From: Paraburkholderia sp. BCC1884
GTDB taxonomy: Bacteria; Pseudomonadota; Gammaproteobacteria; Burkholderiales; Burkholderiaceae
Length of the DNA: 64,000 nt
Direction: 5' to 3'
NCBI RefSeq assembly: GCF_900996225.1
Contig: NZ_CAAJGL010000079.1
Coordinates: 310,001 to 374,000, forward strand
A program made the position numbers and the translations under genes. The notes below the pieces were generated by a model, which saw only the letters and a program-made list of their open reading frames with translations, was not told the DNA's origin and searched no databases. Positions 42,192 to 52,267 of this stretch are shown in pieces. Within the stretch, counting starts at the first letter, position 1. Every line of letters begins with the position of its first letter.

Positions 42192-42293
42192 GTTGGGTTC
42201 CCAAAAGTGCGCTTTGGGCTTGTCGTGGTTTCGTGGTTGTACAAGTAACCGGTATGAGCAAGCGGCGCACTCCCAACTGTCTCCAGGTTTCCT

Positions 42294-44120
42294 ATGACCC
42301 GCGCCCTACGCAACATCGCCATCATTGCCCACGTCGACCACGGCAAGACTACGCTCGTCGACCAGCTCCTCCGCCAGACCGCCACGTTCCGCGACAACCA
42401 GGCGGTTGTCGAGCGCGTGATGGACTCGAACGACATCGAAAAAGAACGTGGCATCACGATTCTTTCGAAGAACTGCGCCGTCGAATACGAAGGCACGCAC
42501 ATCAACATCGTCGACACGCCCGGTCACGCCGACTTCGGCGGTGAAGTGGAGCGTGTGCTGTCGATGGTCGACTCGGTGCTGCTGCTGGTCGACGCCGTCG
42601 AAGGCCCGATGCCGCAAACGCGCTTCGTGACCAAGAAGGCGCTGGCGCTCGGCCTGAAGCCGATCGTCGTGATCAACAAGGTGGACCGTCCGGGCGCGCG
42701 TATCGACTGGGTGATCAACCAGACGTTCGACCTGTTCGACAAGCTCGGTGCAACCGACGAACAGCTCGACTTCCCGATCGTCTACGCATCGGGTCTGAAT
42801 GGCTACGCAGGCTTGACCGCAGACGTGCGCGAAGGCGATATGCGCCCGCTGTTCGAGGCCGTGCTGCAACACGTGCCGGTTCGCCCGGCCGATCCGAGCG
42901 CGCCGCTGCAACTGCAGATCACGTCGCTGGATTATTCGTCGTACGTCGGCCGTATCGGCGTGGGCCGCATCACGCGCGGCACGATCAAGCCGGGTATGTC
43001 GGTGGCCGTTCGTTCGGGCCCCGATGGCGCGATCCTGAACCGCAAGATCAACCAGGTGCTGTCGTTCAAGGGTCTGGAGCGCGTGCAGGTCGACTCGGCT
43101 GAAGCCGGCGACATCGTGCTGATCAACGGTATCGAAGAAATCGGTATCGGCGTGACCATCTGCGCACCGGAACAACCCGACGCGCTGCCGATGATCACCG
43201 TCGACGAACCGACGCTGACCATGAACTTCCTGGTCAACTCGTCGCCGTTGGCCGGTCGCGAAGGCAAGTTCGTCACGAGCCGTCAGATTCGTGACCGCCT
43301 CATGAAGGAACTGAACCACAACGTCGCGCTGCGCGTGAAAGAAACCGGCGACGAAACCACGTTCGAAGTGGCGGGCCGCGGCGAGCTGCATCTGACCATT
43401 CTGGTGGAAAACATGCGTCGCGAAGGCTACGAGCTGGCCGTGTCGCGTCCGCGCGTGGTGATGACCGAAGTCGACGGCGTGAAGCACGAGCCGTACGAAA
43501 ACCTGACCGTCGACATGGAAGACGGCCACCAGGGCGGCGTGATGGAAGAGCTGGGCCGCCGTAAGGGCGAAATGCTCGACATGGCGTCGGACGGCCGTGG
43601 CCGTACGCGTCTCGAGTACCGTATTTCGGCACGTGGCCTGATCGGCTTCCAGTCGGAATTCCTCACGCTGACACGCGGCACGGGCCTGATGAGCCACACG
43701 TTCGACTCGTACCAGCCGGTGCGTGAAGGCGCGGTCGGCGAGCGTCGTAACGGCGTGCTGATCTCGCAGGACGACGGCGCGGCAGTCGCATACGCACTGT
43801 GGAAGCTGCAGGATCGCGGCCGTATGTTCGTGTCGCCGGGCGAGCCGCTGTACGAAGGCATGATCATCGGCATTCACAGCCGCGACAACGATCTGGTCGT
43901 GAACCCGATCAAGGGTAAGCAGCTGACCAACGTGCGTTCGTCGGGTACCGACGAAGCCGTGCGCCTGGTTCCGCCGATCCAGATGTCGCTCGAATACGCG
44001 GTCGAGTTCATCGACGACGACGAACTGGTCGAAGTCACGCCGCAATCGATTCGTCTGCGCAAGCGTTACCTGAAGGAACACGAGCGTCGCAGCGCCAGCC
44101 GTAAGGGCGCAGTGGACTAA
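42294..44120 (+). CDS. typA: Ribosome-associated GTPase TypA/BipA
   Basis: BipA is a translational GTPase of the EF-G/LepA class that binds 70S ribosomes and supports 50S assembly and stress or cold adaptation. The 608-residue product has G1 [10 protein letters not shown], the switch segment [16 protein letters not shown]3 [14 protein letters not shown] and G4 NKVDR. Domain II follows, then EF-G-like domains III and V ([26 protein letters not shown]) and the BipA-specific C-terminal domain ([29 protein letters not shown] onwards). The TTTCCT before the ATG is preceded by AGGT. The gene is monocistronic with its own promoter and terminator. Confidence 0.96.
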   Translation: MTRALRNIAIIAHVDHGKTTLVDQLLRQTATFRDNQAVVERVMDSNDIEKERGITILSKNCAVEYEGTHINIVDTPGHADFGGEVERVLSMVDSVLLLVDAVEGPMPQTRFVTKKALALGLKPIVVINKVDRPGARIDWVINQTFDLFDKLGATDEQLDFPIVYASGLNGYAGLTADVREGDMRPLFEAVLQHVPVRPADPSAPLQLQITSLDYSSYVGRIGVGRITRGTIKPGMSVAVRSGPDGAILNRKINQVLSFKGLERVQVDSAEAGDIVLINGIEEIGIGVTICAPEQPDALPMITVDEPTLTMNFLVNSSPLAGREGKFVTSRQIRDRLMKELNHNVALRVKETGDETTFEVAGRGELHLTILVENMRREGYELAVSRPRVVMTEVDGVKHEPYENLTVDMEDGHQGGVMEELGRRKGEMLDMASDGRGRTRLEYRISARGLIGFQSEFLTLTRGTGLMSHTFDSYQPVREGAVGERRNGVLISQDDGAAVAYALWKLQDRGRMFVSPGEPLYEGMIIGIHSRDNDLVVNPIKGKQLTNVRSSGTDEAVRLVPPIQMSLEYAVEFIDDDELVEVTPQSIRLRKRYLKEHERRSASRKGAVD

Positions 44121-44164
44121 GCAACAAAAGGCACGGAGCGGCGTTAGTCGTCTCGCTGTCAGGC

Positions 44165-44190
44165 AAAAGCCACCTTCGGGTGGCTTTTGT
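44165..44190 (+). terminator. Terminator of typA
   Basis: AAAAGCCACC (44165-44174) and GGTGGCTTTT (44179-44188) form a 10-bp stem closed by a TTCG tetraloop, 45 bp after the typA stop. The T-run is short (TTTTGT). Confidence 0.78.
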
Positions 44191-44363
44191 CGTTTTGGGG
44201 CTGTTTGGGGCATTTAGGCGCGTTCCAGCCACTTACCGCGCATTCGTGTCGAGTTTGTCCCCGTTTCCCGCAGAACACCGTTGCGTATCCTGAAAGTAGC
44301 CCGAAAGCCTTGTCGCGCCGGGCTTCGGCGGCAATCCGTCTGCTATCTGCGGTATCCGTTCTG

Positions 44364-44372
44364 TGATATGCT
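44364..44372 (+). promoter_or_regulatory. Possible extended -10 promoter of odhA
   Basis: TGATATGCT at 44364-44372 resembles an extended -10 element 133 bp before the odhA ATG. No -35 match was seen. The rest of the 384-bp gap 44121-44504 carries the typA terminator and no evident gene. Confidence 0.3.
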
Positions 44373-44504
44373 CCCCGGGTGCAAAGTTTTAGGTCCTTCC
44401 AAGCAAGACTTGATTCGCGCAATCCGCTAAACGGTCAGGCCGTGTCGCGGAAGGTTCTGTAACCCGCTATTTCTCGAGAAACTCGAAGAAAGGTGAGCGT
44501 AAAA

Positions 44505-47366
44505 ATGATGAAGCAATTCCAGTCGAACTCTTATCTGTTCGGCGGCAATGCTCCGTACGTAGAAGAAATGTACGAAGCGTATCTCGATAATCCGGCGTCA
44601 GTGCCCGAGAACTGGCGCAGCTATTTCGACGCGTTGCAGAACGTCCCTGCATCGGATGGCAGCAATGCCAACGACGTGGCCCATGGCCCGATCGTCGAAT
44701 CGTTTGCTCAACGGGCCAAGGCTAATGCCTTCATCCCGCGCACGGCTGCCGGCGGCGAAGATCTCGCTACCGCGCGCAAGCAGGTCTATGTGCAGTCCCT
44801 CATCGGCGCATATCGCTTTCTCGGCTCGCAATGGGCCAATCTCGATCCCCTGAAGCGCCGCGAACGTCCCGCTATCCCCGAACTCGAACCCGCGTTCTAC
44901 GACTTCACCGAAGCCGACATGGACCAGGAGTTCAGCGCCACGAACCTGTATTTCGGTTTCGAGCGCGGTTCGTTGCGCGATATCGTGAAGGCGTTGCGCG
45001 ACACGTACTGCGGCACGATTGGCGCCGAGTACATGTACATCAGCGATCCGGAACAGAAGCGCTGGTGGAAAGAGAAGCTCGAGTCGATCCGTTCGACGCC
45101 GAATTTCTCGAACGACAAGAAAAAACACATCCTGAACCGCCTGACGGCTGCTGAAGGCCTCGAGCGCTTCCTGCACACCAAGTACGTCGGTCAGAAGCGC
45201 TTCTCGCTGGAAGGCGGCGAAAGCTTCATCGCCTCGATGGACGAAGTGGTCCGTCACGGCGGCAAGCAGGGCGTGCAGGAAATCGTCATCGGCATGGCTC
45301 ACCGTGGCCGTCTGAACGTGCTGGTCAATACGCTGGGCAAGATGCCGGCTGACCTGTTCGCCGAATTCGAAGGCAAGCACGTCGACGATCTGCCGGCTGG
45401 CGACGTGAAGTACCACAAGGGTTTCTCGTCGGACGTCTCGACCGAAGGCGGCCCGGTTCACCTGTCGCTCGCGTTCAACCCGTCGCACCTCGAAATCGTC
45501 AACCCGGTGGTCGAAGGTTCGGCCAAGGCCCGGATGGACCGTCGCGGCGACGACAGCGGCCTGCAAGTGCTGCCGGTGCAGATCCACGGCGACGCGGCTT
45601 TCGCGGGCCAAGGCGTGGTGATGGAAACGCTGAACCTCGCGCAAACGCGCGGTTACGGCACGCACGGCACGCTGCACATCGTCATCAACAACCAGATCGG
45701 TTTCACGACGTCGGACCCGCGCGACTCGCGCTCCACGTTGTACTGCTCGGACGTCGTCAAGATGATCGAGGCGCCGGTTCTGCACGTGAACGGTGACGAT
45801 CCCGAAGCCGTGGTTCTGGCTACGCAGCTGGCGATCGACTTCCGGATGCAGTTCCACAAGGACGTCGTCGTCGACATCGTCTGCTTCCGCAAGCTGGGTC
45901 ACAACGAGCAGGACACGCCGGCGGTCACGCAGCCGCTGATGTACAAGACGATCGCCAAGCACCCGGGCACGCGCGCACTGTACGCTGAAAAGCTGGTGCA
46001 GCAAGGCGTGATCACCGCGGATGAAGGCGACGAATTCGTCAAGGCCTACCGTAAGGCGATGGACGAAGGTCACCACACGGTCGATCCGGTGCTGTCGAAC
46101 TACAAGAGCAAGTACGCAGTGGATTGGGTGCCGTTCCTGAACCGCAAGTGGACCGACGCAGCCGATACCGCAGTGCCGCTGGCTGAACTGAAGCGCCTCG
46201 CTGAGCGCGTCACCACGGTTCCGGAAAACTTCAAGGTTCACCCGCTGGTCGAGCGCGTTCTCAACGACCGTCGCGCGATGGGCCGTGGCGAAGCGAAGCT
46301 CGACTGGGGTATGGGCGAGCACCTCGCATTTGCGTCGCTGGTCGCGTCCGGTTATGCCGTGCGTCTGACTGGTCAGGACTCGGGCCGCGGCACGTTCACG
46401 CACCGTCATTCGGTGCTGCACGATCAGAACCGCGAACGCTGGAACGACGGCACGTATGTGCCGCTGCAGAACGTCGCCGAAGGTCAGGCGAAGTTCAACG
46501 TGATCGACTCGGTGTTGTCGGAAGAAGCGGTGCTGGGCTTCGAATACGGTTACTCGACCGCTGAACCGAATACGTTCGTCGCGTGGGAAGCGCAGTTCGG
46601 CGACTTCGTGAACGGCGCGCAAGTCGTGATCGACCAGTTCATCTCGTCGGGCGAAGTGAAGTGGGGCCGCGTCTCGGGTCTCACGATGCTGCTGCCGCAC
46701 GGCTACGAAGGGCAAGGCCCGGAGCACTCGTCGGCACGTATCGAACGTTTCCTGCAACTGTGCGCAGACCACAACATGCAGGTCGTTCAACCGACCACGC
46801 CGGCGCAGATTTTCCACCTGTTGCGTCGTCAGATGATCCGCCTGTTCCGCAAGCCGCTGATCGTCGCTACGCCGAAGTCGCTGCTGCGTCACAAGGAAGC
46901 CGTGTCGGATCTGTCCGAACTGGCGAAGGGCGCGTTCCAGCCGATCATCGGCGAAGTGGACGACACCGTCGACGCGAAGAAGGTCAAGCGCGTGGTGGCC
47001 TGCTCGGGCCGCGTGTACTACGACCTCGTGGCACATCGCCGCGAAGTCAAGTCGCATGACGTCGCGATCATCCGCATCGAACAGCTCTATCCGTTCGCGC
47101 ATAAGCAGTTCGAAGCGGAAATGAAGAAGTACGACAACGCGACCGAAGTGGTGTGGGTGCAGGACGAGCCGCAGAATCAAGGCCCGTGGTTCTACATCGA
47201 GCACCATCTGAAGGAAGGCATGAAGGAAGGTCAGAAGCTGGCATACAGCGGACGTCCGGCTTCGGCCTCGCCGGCAGTCGGCTACTACGCGAAGCACTAC
47301 GAGCAGCAGAAGGCGCTGATCGAAGGCGCTTTCGGCCGCCTCAAGAGCGCGTCGATCGCTAAATAA
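44505..47366 (+). CDS. odhA: 2-oxoglutarate dehydrogenase E1 component
   Basis: E1 (SucA/OdhA) is the thiamine-diphosphate enzyme that decarboxylates 2-oxoglutarate in the TCA cycle and passes the succinyl group to the E2 lipoyl arm. The 953-residue protein begins MMKQFQSNSYLFGGNAPYVEEMYEAYLDNPASVPENWRSYF, the conserved N-terminal E2-binding tail. It contains IGMAHRGRLNVLVN, HLSLAFNPSHLEIVNPVVEG, the ThDP-binding GDAAFAGQGVVMETLNL and IVINNQIGFTT, and C-terminal LPHGYEGQGPEHSSARIERFLQL. A GTG at 44493 is in frame, but AAAGGTGAG is spaced properly for the ATG at 44505. It is first in the odhA-odhB-lpdA operon (135 bp to odhB). Confidence 0.96.
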   Translation: MMKQFQSNSYLFGGNAPYVEEMYEAYLDNPASVPENWRSYFDALQNVPASDGSNANDVAHGPIVESFAQRAKANAFIPRTAAGGEDLATARKQVYVQSLIGAYRFLGSQWANLDPLKRRERPAIPELEPAFYDFTEADMDQEFSATNLYFGFERGSLRDIVKALRDTYCGTIGAEYMYISDPEQKRWWKEKLESIRSTPNFSNDKKKHILNRLTAAEGLERFLHTKYVGQKRFSLEGGESFIASMDEVVRHGGKQGVQEIVIGMAHRGRLNVLVNTLGKMPADLFAEFEGKHVDDLPAGDVKYHKGFSSDVSTEGGPVHLSLAFNPSHLEIVNPVVEGSAKARMDRRGDDSGLQVLPVQIHGDAAFAGQGVVMETLNLAQTRGYGTHGTLHIVINNQIGFTTSDPRDSRSTLYCSDVVKMIEAPVLHVNGDDPEAVVLATQLAIDFRMQFHKDVVVDIVCFRKLGHNEQDTPAVTQPLMYKTIAKHPGTRALYAEKLVQQGVITADEGDEFVKAYRKAMDEGHHTVDPVLSNYKSKYAVDWVPFLNRKWTDAADTAVPLAELKRLAERVTTVPENFKVHPLVERVLNDRRAMGRGEAKLDWGMGEHLAFASLVASGYAVRLTGQDSGRGTFTHRHSVLHDQNRERWNDGTYVPLQNVAEGQAKFNVIDSVLSEEAVLGFEYGYSTAEPNTFVAWEAQFGDFVNGAQVVIDQFISSGEVKWGRVSGLTMLLPHGYEGQGPEHSSARIERFLQLCADHNMQVVQPTTPAQIFHLLRRQMIRLFRKPLIVATPKSLLRHKEAVSDLSELAKGAFQPIIGEVDDTVDAKKVKRVVACSGRVYYDLVAHRREVKSHDVAIIRIEQLYPFAHKQFEAEMKKYDNATEVVWVQDEPQNQGPWFYIEHHLKEGMKEGQKLAYSGRPASASPAVGYYAKHYEQQKALIEGAFGRLKSASIAK

Positions 47367-47501
47367 AGAAAACAGTCGAACCGGGAAGGCGCCATGCGCT
47401 TTCCCGTGCCGCATCTGAACCACAAGGTTCGCGGCACGCACGGTTCGCAGGCGGTCGTCGTTCACCGCGCCGTCACCCGATACGTATTCAGGATATTCAT
47501 A

Positions 47502-48785
47502 ATGGCTATTGTTGAAGTCAAGGTTCCCCAGCTTTCCGAGTCGGTTTCGGAAGCCACCATGCTGCAGTGGAAGAAGAAGCCGGGCGAGGCTGTCGCCATC
47601 GACGAAATTCTCATCGAAATCGAGACCGACAAGGTCGTGCTCGAAGTGCCGGCACCCGCAGCCGGCGTGCTCGCGCAAATCATCTCGAACGACGGCGACA
47701 TCGTTGCCGCCGATCAGGTGATCGCGAAGATCGACACGGAAGGCAAGGCTGGCGCCGCCGCTGTCGAAGCCGAAGTGAAGCCGGCTCCGGTCGCCGAAGC
47801 GGCACCGGCTGCTGCACCGGCCGCTCAGGCTGCATCCGCAACGGGTGCGAACACCGCAGCTTCGCCGGCTGCCGGCAAGCTGATGGCCGAGAAGGGCCTG
47901 GCATCGGGCGACGTCGCCGGCACGGGCCGCGATGGCCGCATCACCAAGGGTGACGTGCTGACCGCCGGTCAAGCGGCTCCGGCTGCCAAGGCTGCACCGG
48001 CACCGGCAGCTGCCGCACCGAAGGCTGCCAAGCCGTCGCTGCCGGAAGTCAAGGGCCCGGCATCGGCCGACCAATGGCTGAAGGACCGTCCGGAACAACG
48101 CGTGCCGATGTCGCGTCTGCGTGCGCGTATCGCCGAGCGTCTGCTCGAGTCGCAGCAAACCAACGCCATCCTGACCACGTTCAACGAAGTGAACATGGCG
48201 CCGGTGATGGACCTGCGCAACAAGTACAAAGACAGGTTCGAAAAGGAACATGGCGTGAAGCTGGGCTTCATGTCGTTCTTCGTGAAGGCGGCCGTTCACG
48301 CGCTGAAGAAGTTCCCGCTGGTGAACGCGTCGATCGACGGTAACGATATCGTCTATCACGGCTACTTCGACATCGGTATCGCGGTCGGTTCGCCGCGTGG
48401 CCTGGTGGTGCCGATCCTGCGTAACGCAGATCAGCTGAGCCTCGCTGAAATCGAAAAGAAGATCGCCGAATTCGGCCAGAAGGCCAAGGACGGCAAGCTG
48501 TCGATCGAAGAAATGACCGGCGGTACGTTCTCGATCTCGAACGGTGGTGTGTTCGGCTCGATGCTGTCGACCCCGATCATCAACCCGCCGCAATCCGCGA
48601 TTCTGGGCGTGCACGCCACCAAGGAACGCGCCGTGGTCGAAAACGGCCAGATCGTGATCCGCCCGATGAACTATCTGGCGCTGTCGTACGACCACCGCAT
48701 CATCGACGGCCGCGAAGCCGTGCTGTCGCTGGTCGCCATGAAGGACGCGCTGGAAGACCCGGCCCGTCTGCTGCTCGACCTGTAA
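47502..48785 (+). CDS. odhB: Dihydrolipoyl succinyltransferase (E2 of 2-oxoglutarate dehydrogenase)
   Basis: E2 forms the core of the complex and transfers succinyl to CoA. The 427-residue protein has one N-terminal lipoyl domain ([20 protein letters not shown]..., lipoyl Lys in [11 protein letters not shown] at about residue 43), an Ala/Pro-rich linker, the E1/E3-binding domain ([28 protein letters not shown], about 125-155), a second linker and the catalytic domain (about 200-427) ending in [32 protein letters not shown] with the active His. The frame is open upstream to 47394, but the conserved N-terminus begins at the ATG at 47502. Confidence 0.96.
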   Translation: MAIVEVKVPQLSESVSEATMLQWKKKPGEAVAIDEILIEIETDKVVLEVPAPAAGVLAQIISNDGDIVAADQVIAKIDTEGKAGAAAVEAEVKPAPVAEAAPAAAPAAQAASATGANTAASPAAGKLMAEKGLASGDVAGTGRDGRITKGDVLTAGQAAPAAKAAPAPAAAAPKAAKPSLPEVKGPASADQWLKDRPEQRVPMSRLRARIAERLLESQQTNAILTTFNEVNMAPVMDLRNKYKDRFEKEHGVKLGFMSFFVKAAVHALKKFPLVNASIDGNDIVYHGYFDIGIAVGSPRGLVVPILRNADQLSLAEIEKKIAEFGQKAKDGKLSIEEMTGGTFSISNGGVFGSMLSTPIINPPQSAILGVHATKERAVVENGQIVIRPMNYLALSYDHRIIDGREAVLSLVAMKDALEDPARLLLDL

Positions 48786-48924
48786 GACCAGGTTCGGCCG
48801 GCGTCGGCTTGTCATCGCGCAAGTCGACGCCATATATGCAGTATGTCTCCAGCATTCCGCAGTACAGGAACGGCATGCGCCACGAAGCGTGGCCGCGCGC
48901 CGTTCCGTCATCAAAAGGATTGTC

Positions 48925-50355
48925 ATGTCCAAAGAATTTGACGTCGTCGTGATCGGCGCAGGCCCTGGCGGTTATATCGCCGCCATCCGTGCCGCGCAGC
49001 TCGGCAAGACCGTCGCGTGTATCGAGAAGTGGAAGAACCCGGCCGGCACGCTGAAGCTCGGCGGCACGTGTCTGAACGTCGGTTGCATTCCGTCGAAGGC
49101 GCTGCTTGCTTCGTCGGAAGAATTTGAAAATGCATCGCATCACCTGGCTGACCACGGCATCTCCGTGGAAAACGTCTCGGTCGATATTGCGAAGATGCTG
49201 GCCCGCAAGGAAGGCATCGTCGAGAAGATGACCAAGGGCATCGAATTCCTGTTCCGCAAGAACAAGATCACGTGGCTCAAGGGCCATGGCAAGTTCACCG
49301 GCAAGACGGACGCCGGCGTGCAGATCGAAGTCAGCGGCGAAGGCGAGACGGAAGTCGTCACGGCTAGGAACGTGATCATCGCCACGGGTTCGAAGGCACG
49401 TCATCTGCCGGGCATTCCGGTCGACAACAAGATCGTCGCCGACAACGAAGGCGCACTGACGTTCGACACCGTGCCGAAGAAGCTCGCCGTGATCGGCGCG
49501 GGCGTGATCGGTCTGGAACTCGGGTCGGTGTGGCGTCGTCTGGGCGCGGACGTGACCGTGCTCGAAGCGCTGCCGGAATTCCTCGGCGCGGCTGACGTGT
49601 CGCTCGCGAAAGAAGCGGCCAAGCAGTTCAAGAAGCAGGGTCTGGACATTCACGTCGGCGTAAAGGTCGGCGAAATCAAGGCGACCGACAAGAACGTGTC
49701 GATCGCTTACACGGACAAGGACGGCAATGCGCAAACGCTCGAAGCCGACCGCCTGATCGTGTCGATCGGCCGCGTGCCGAACACCGACAACCTCGGTCTC
49801 GAAGCGATCGGCCTGAAGGCCAACGAGCGTGGCTTCATCGACGTCGACGACCACTGCGCAACGGCGGTGCCGAACGTGTACGCGATCGGCGACGTGGTGC
49901 GTGGCCCGATGCTCGCGCACAAGGCCGAAGACGAAGGCGTGCTGGTCGCTGAAATCATCGACGGTCAGAAGCCGCATATCGACTACAACTGCATTCCGTG
50001 GGTGATCTACACCGAACCGGAAATCGCGTGGGTCGGCAAGACGGAACAGCAACTGAAGGCGGAAGGCCGCGAAGTCAAGACGGGCCAGTTCCCGTTCATG
50101 GCGAACGGCCGCGCGCTGGGCATCAACAAGGCGGAAGGTTTCGTCAAGATGATCGCCGACGCGAAAACCGACGAACTGCTCGGCGTGCACATCATCTCGG
50201 CGAACGCCTCGGACCTGATCGCGGAAGCCGTGGTGGCGATGGAATTCAAGGCGGCGTCGGAAGACATCGGCCGCATTTGCCATCCGCACCCGTCGCTGTC
50301 GGAAGTCATGCGCGAAGCCGCGCTGGCCGTCGACAAGCGCGCACTGAACATGTAA
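48925..50355 (+). CDS. lpdA: Dihydrolipoamide dehydrogenase (E3)
   Basis: E3 re-oxidises the lipoyl groups of 2-oxo-acid dehydrogenases and passes electrons to NAD+. The 476-residue flavoprotein begins [27 protein letters not shown] (FAD dinucleotide fold), has the redox-active disulfide in [16 protein letters not shown], the NAD-binding fold [51 protein letters not shown], and the C-terminal His-Glu pair in [16 protein letters not shown]. It lacks a fused lipoyl domain, fitting the E3 dedicated to the odh complex. The start at 48925 replaces an upstream in-frame ATG at 48889. Terminator at 50397. Confidence 0.95.
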   Translation: MSKEFDVVVIGAGPGGYIAAIRAAQLGKTVACIEKWKNPAGTLKLGGTCLNVGCIPSKALLASSEEFENASHHLADHGISVENVSVDIAKMLARKEGIVEKMTKGIEFLFRKNKITWLKGHGKFTGKTDAGVQIEVSGEGETEVVTARNVIIATGSKARHLPGIPVDNKIVADNEGALTFDTVPKKLAVIGAGVIGLELGSVWRRLGADVTVLEALPEFLGAADVSLAKEAAKQFKKQGLDIHVGVKVGEIKATDKNVSIAYTDKDGNAQTLEADRLIVSIGRVPNTDNLGLEAIGLKANERGFIDVDDHCATAVPNVYAIGDVVRGPMLAHKAEDEGVLVAEIIDGQKPHIDYNCIPWVIYTEPEIAWVGKTEQQLKAEGREVKTGQFPFMANGRALGINKAEGFVKMIADAKTDELLGVHIISANASDLIAEAVVAMEFKAASEDIGRICHPHPSLSEVMREAALAVDKRALNM

Positions 50356-50396
50356 TCACGCGCACGCCTGACGGATAGCACTCTGGCTTCACCACC

Positions 50397-50435
50397 AAGG
50401 CGGGCGGGTTCACTCCCTCCCGCCTTTCTTTTTTG
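50397..50435 (+). terminator. Terminator of odhA-odhB-lpdA
   Basis: AAGGCGGG (50397-50404) pairs with CCCGCCTT (50419-50426), enclosing a 14-nt loop, and is followed by TCTTTTTTG. It lies 41 bp after lpdA and just before zapE, so zapE is probably transcribed separately or by read-through. Confidence 0.78.
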
Positions 50436-50445
50436 CAGCAACACA

Positions 50446-51543
50446 ATGAACGTCACCGAATACTACGAGAAAGAACTGCAGACGCGGGGCTATCAGTCGG
50501 ACCCGGCGCAACGCGCGGCGGTCGACCGCCTGCAGCGGTGCTATGAAGAGTGGGCCGAGTACAAATCGCGTCGCTCGAATGCGTTCAAGAAGCTGCTCAT
50601 TCATCCCGATCTGCCGCGCGGCGTGTACATGTGGGGCGGCGTAGGGCGCGGCAAGAGCTTCCTGATGGACAGCTTTTATACGGTGGTGCCGCTGAATCGC
50701 AAGACGCGGCTGCATTTCCACGAGTTCATGCGCGAAGTGCATCGTGAACTGGAAGATCTGAAGGGCCAGGCCGATCCGCTCGACGAACTCGCGCGTCGTA
50801 TCGCCAGGCGCTACCGGATGATCTGCTTCGACGAATTCCACGTCTCCGACATCGCCGATGCGATGATCCTGTATCGCCTGCTCGACAAGCTGTTCGAGAA
50901 CGGCGTGCAGTTCGTGATGACGTCCAACTATGCGCCGGACACGCTGTACCCGGACGGCTTGCATCGGGACCGGATGCTGCCGGCCATCGAGCTCATCAAA
51001 TCGAAGCTCGACGTGATCAACGTCGACGCGGGCGTCGACTACCGTCAGCGTACGCTCGCCCAGGTCGAGGTGTATCACACGCCGCTTGGCGCCGCCGCCG
51101 ACAAGGCTTTGCGCGACGCGTTCGGACGGCTTGCCGCCGTGCCCGACGAAAGCCCGATCCTGCACATCGAAAAGCGCGAGCTCAAGGCGTTGCGTAAAGC
51201 GGATGGCGTCGTGTGGTTCGACTTTGCGACGCTGTGCGGCGGTCCGCGCTCGCAGAATGACTATCTGGAGCTGGCGAGCCGCTTTCACGCAGTGATCCTC
51301 TCCGGCGTGCCGCAGATGTCCGCGCGCATGGCCTCGGAAGCACGCCGCTTCACGTGGCTGATCGACGTGTTCTACGACCACAAGGTGAAGCTGCTGATGT
51401 CGGCTGCCGTGCCGCCCGACGACCTGTACGTCGACGGTCCGATGGCCAACGAATTTACGCGGACTGTGTCGCGCATCGTCGAAATGCAGTCGAAGGAATA
51501 TCTCGACGCACCACGCCGGCTAGTCGATACGTCGCTAACCTAA
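50446..51543 (+). CDS. zapE: Cell-division ATPase ZapE (AFG1 family)
   Basis: ZapE is a cytoplasmic ATPase that acts on FtsZ rings during constriction, mostly under anaerobic or heat stress in E. coli. The 365-residue protein has Walker A GVYMWGGVGRGKSFLMDSFY (about residues 65-75), FHEFMREVH, Walker B RMICFDEFHVSDIADAMIL (about 125-135), a sensor segment VQFVMTSNYAPDTLYPDGLHRDRMLP and a C-terminal FxDHKVKLLMSA element, all as in AFG1-like proteins. It starts with MNVTEYYEKELQTRGY. No Shine-Dalgarno sequence precedes the ATG, and the odh terminator is immediately upstream. Family certain; role transferred from E. coli. Confidence 0.92.
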   Translation: MNVTEYYEKELQTRGYQSDPAQRAAVDRLQRCYEEWAEYKSRRSNAFKKLLIHPDLPRGVYMWGGVGRGKSFLMDSFYTVVPLNRKTRLHFHEFMREVHRELEDLKGQADPLDELARRIARRYRMICFDEFHVSDIADAMILYRLLDKLFENGVQFVMTSNYAPDTLYPDGLHRDRMLPAIELIKSKLDVINVDAGVDYRQRTLAQVEVYHTPLGAAADKALRDAFGRLAAVPDESPILHIEKRELKALRKADGVVWFDFATLCGGPRSQNDYLELASRFHAVILSGVPQMSARMASEARRFTWLIDVFYDHKVKLLMSAAVPPDDLYVDGPMANEFTRTVSRIVEMQSKEYLDAPRRLVDTSLT

Positions 51544-51703
51544 GCATTGACGCGAGGCAGGCCGCCTCGCTTTTGCGATAGATCACACGCCGGCAAGCGA
51601 GCCGGCAGCGTCGTCGGGCGTAATTTCAAGATTCGGATTGGTCTTATATTCCGGCTGCGGATGACTGGATATCTTTTGTCTCGGTTCTGACGAAGGAGAA
51701 ACC

Positions 51704-52159
51704 ATGTATCCACATCGCGATATCAATGATGAAGAATGGCAACGTGTCGCACCGTTGCTTCCCGAACTGCGTCCGCGTTCTGAGTTGCGCGGCCGGCCGC
51801 TGGCCAACACGCGCTCGGTGCTCAACGGCGTGCTCTGGGTGATGTACAGCGGCGCCACGTGGTCCGCCATGCCGCGCAAATACCCGTCGTATCAAACCTG
51901 TCATCGCCGCTTCAAGGCGTGGTACGAATCGGGCGTGCTCAAGCGGGTCATGGAGCAGTTGTTCGGCGCCGCCAGCGAAGAGCTTTGCACCCTGATGGAA
52001 GCGCGCATGCGCACGCATCAGAACGCGGCGCAGAAGGGCGCTGAGACCGACCCGTCCGCGAGCCGGCCTGCACCGTCTGGTGCGCGCAATCCGGCGTCGG
52101 GCACACCGCTGCCTTCGTCGCCATTCGCGTTCGGGTCGCCCTTCAAATACGCTGCATGA
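51704..52159 (+). CDS. Second stand-alone IS5-type (DUF4096) DNA-binding domain protein
   Basis: Residues about 5-95 again match the IS5/IS1182-type transposase N-terminal domain: INDEEWQRVAPLLPEL, RGRPLANTRSVLNGVLWVM, TWSAMPRKYPSYQTCHRRFKAWYESGVL. The catalytic DDE half is missing. The protein ends at 151 residues with a Ser/Pro/Ala-rich tail unlike that of its paralogue at 23276-23677. It has a strong ribosome binding site (GAAGGAG before AAACC and the ATG), its own downstream terminator and an uninterrupted frame, all arguing for use by the cell. No terminal repeats were seen. A DNA-binding regulatory role is inferred. Confidence 0.72.
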   Translation: MYPHRDINDEEWQRVAPLLPELRPRSELRGRPLANTRSVLNGVLWVMYSGATWSAMPRKYPSYQTCHRRFKAWYESGVLKRVMEQLFGAASEELCTLMEARMRTHQNAAQKGAETDPSASRPAPSGARNPASGTPLPSSPFAFGSPFKYAA

Positions 52160-52188
52160 CGACTTCGACCCGCCCGTTGCCTATAAAC

Positions 52189-52226
52189 AAAACGGCCGAA
52201 CGATTGCGATCGTCGGCCGTTTTTTT
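52189..52226. terminator. Bidirectional terminator
   Basis: Arms at 52189-52204 and 52209-52226 (ACGGCCGA with TCGGCCGT plus CGAT/ATCG, one bulged base) close a TGCG loop, with A-runs left and seven T right. It is shared by the plus-strand IS5-type gene and the minus-strand DUF2147 gene. Confidence 0.82.
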
Positions 52227-52267
52227 ATGACTGTCGCGGGCGCATCGGCGCCGCGACCCTGCTTGAG

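Noticed and set aside
47394..47501. An N-terminal extension of odhB
   Set aside because: The upstream in-frame codons are not conserved in type, and the lipoyl domain begins exactly at the ATG at 47502.
44598..48932. A 1444-codon open frame on the minus strand across odhA and odhB
   Set aside because: It is antisense to two certain genes and lies in a frame where the codon bias of a GC-rich genome suppresses stops. It has no ribosome binding site and its translation is Arg/His-rich without any fold pattern.
51704..52159. A complete insertion sequence around the second IS5-type gene
   Set aside because: No DDE domain or terminal repeats are visible, and the gene is closely followed by an ordinary bidirectional terminator and a DUF2147 gene.
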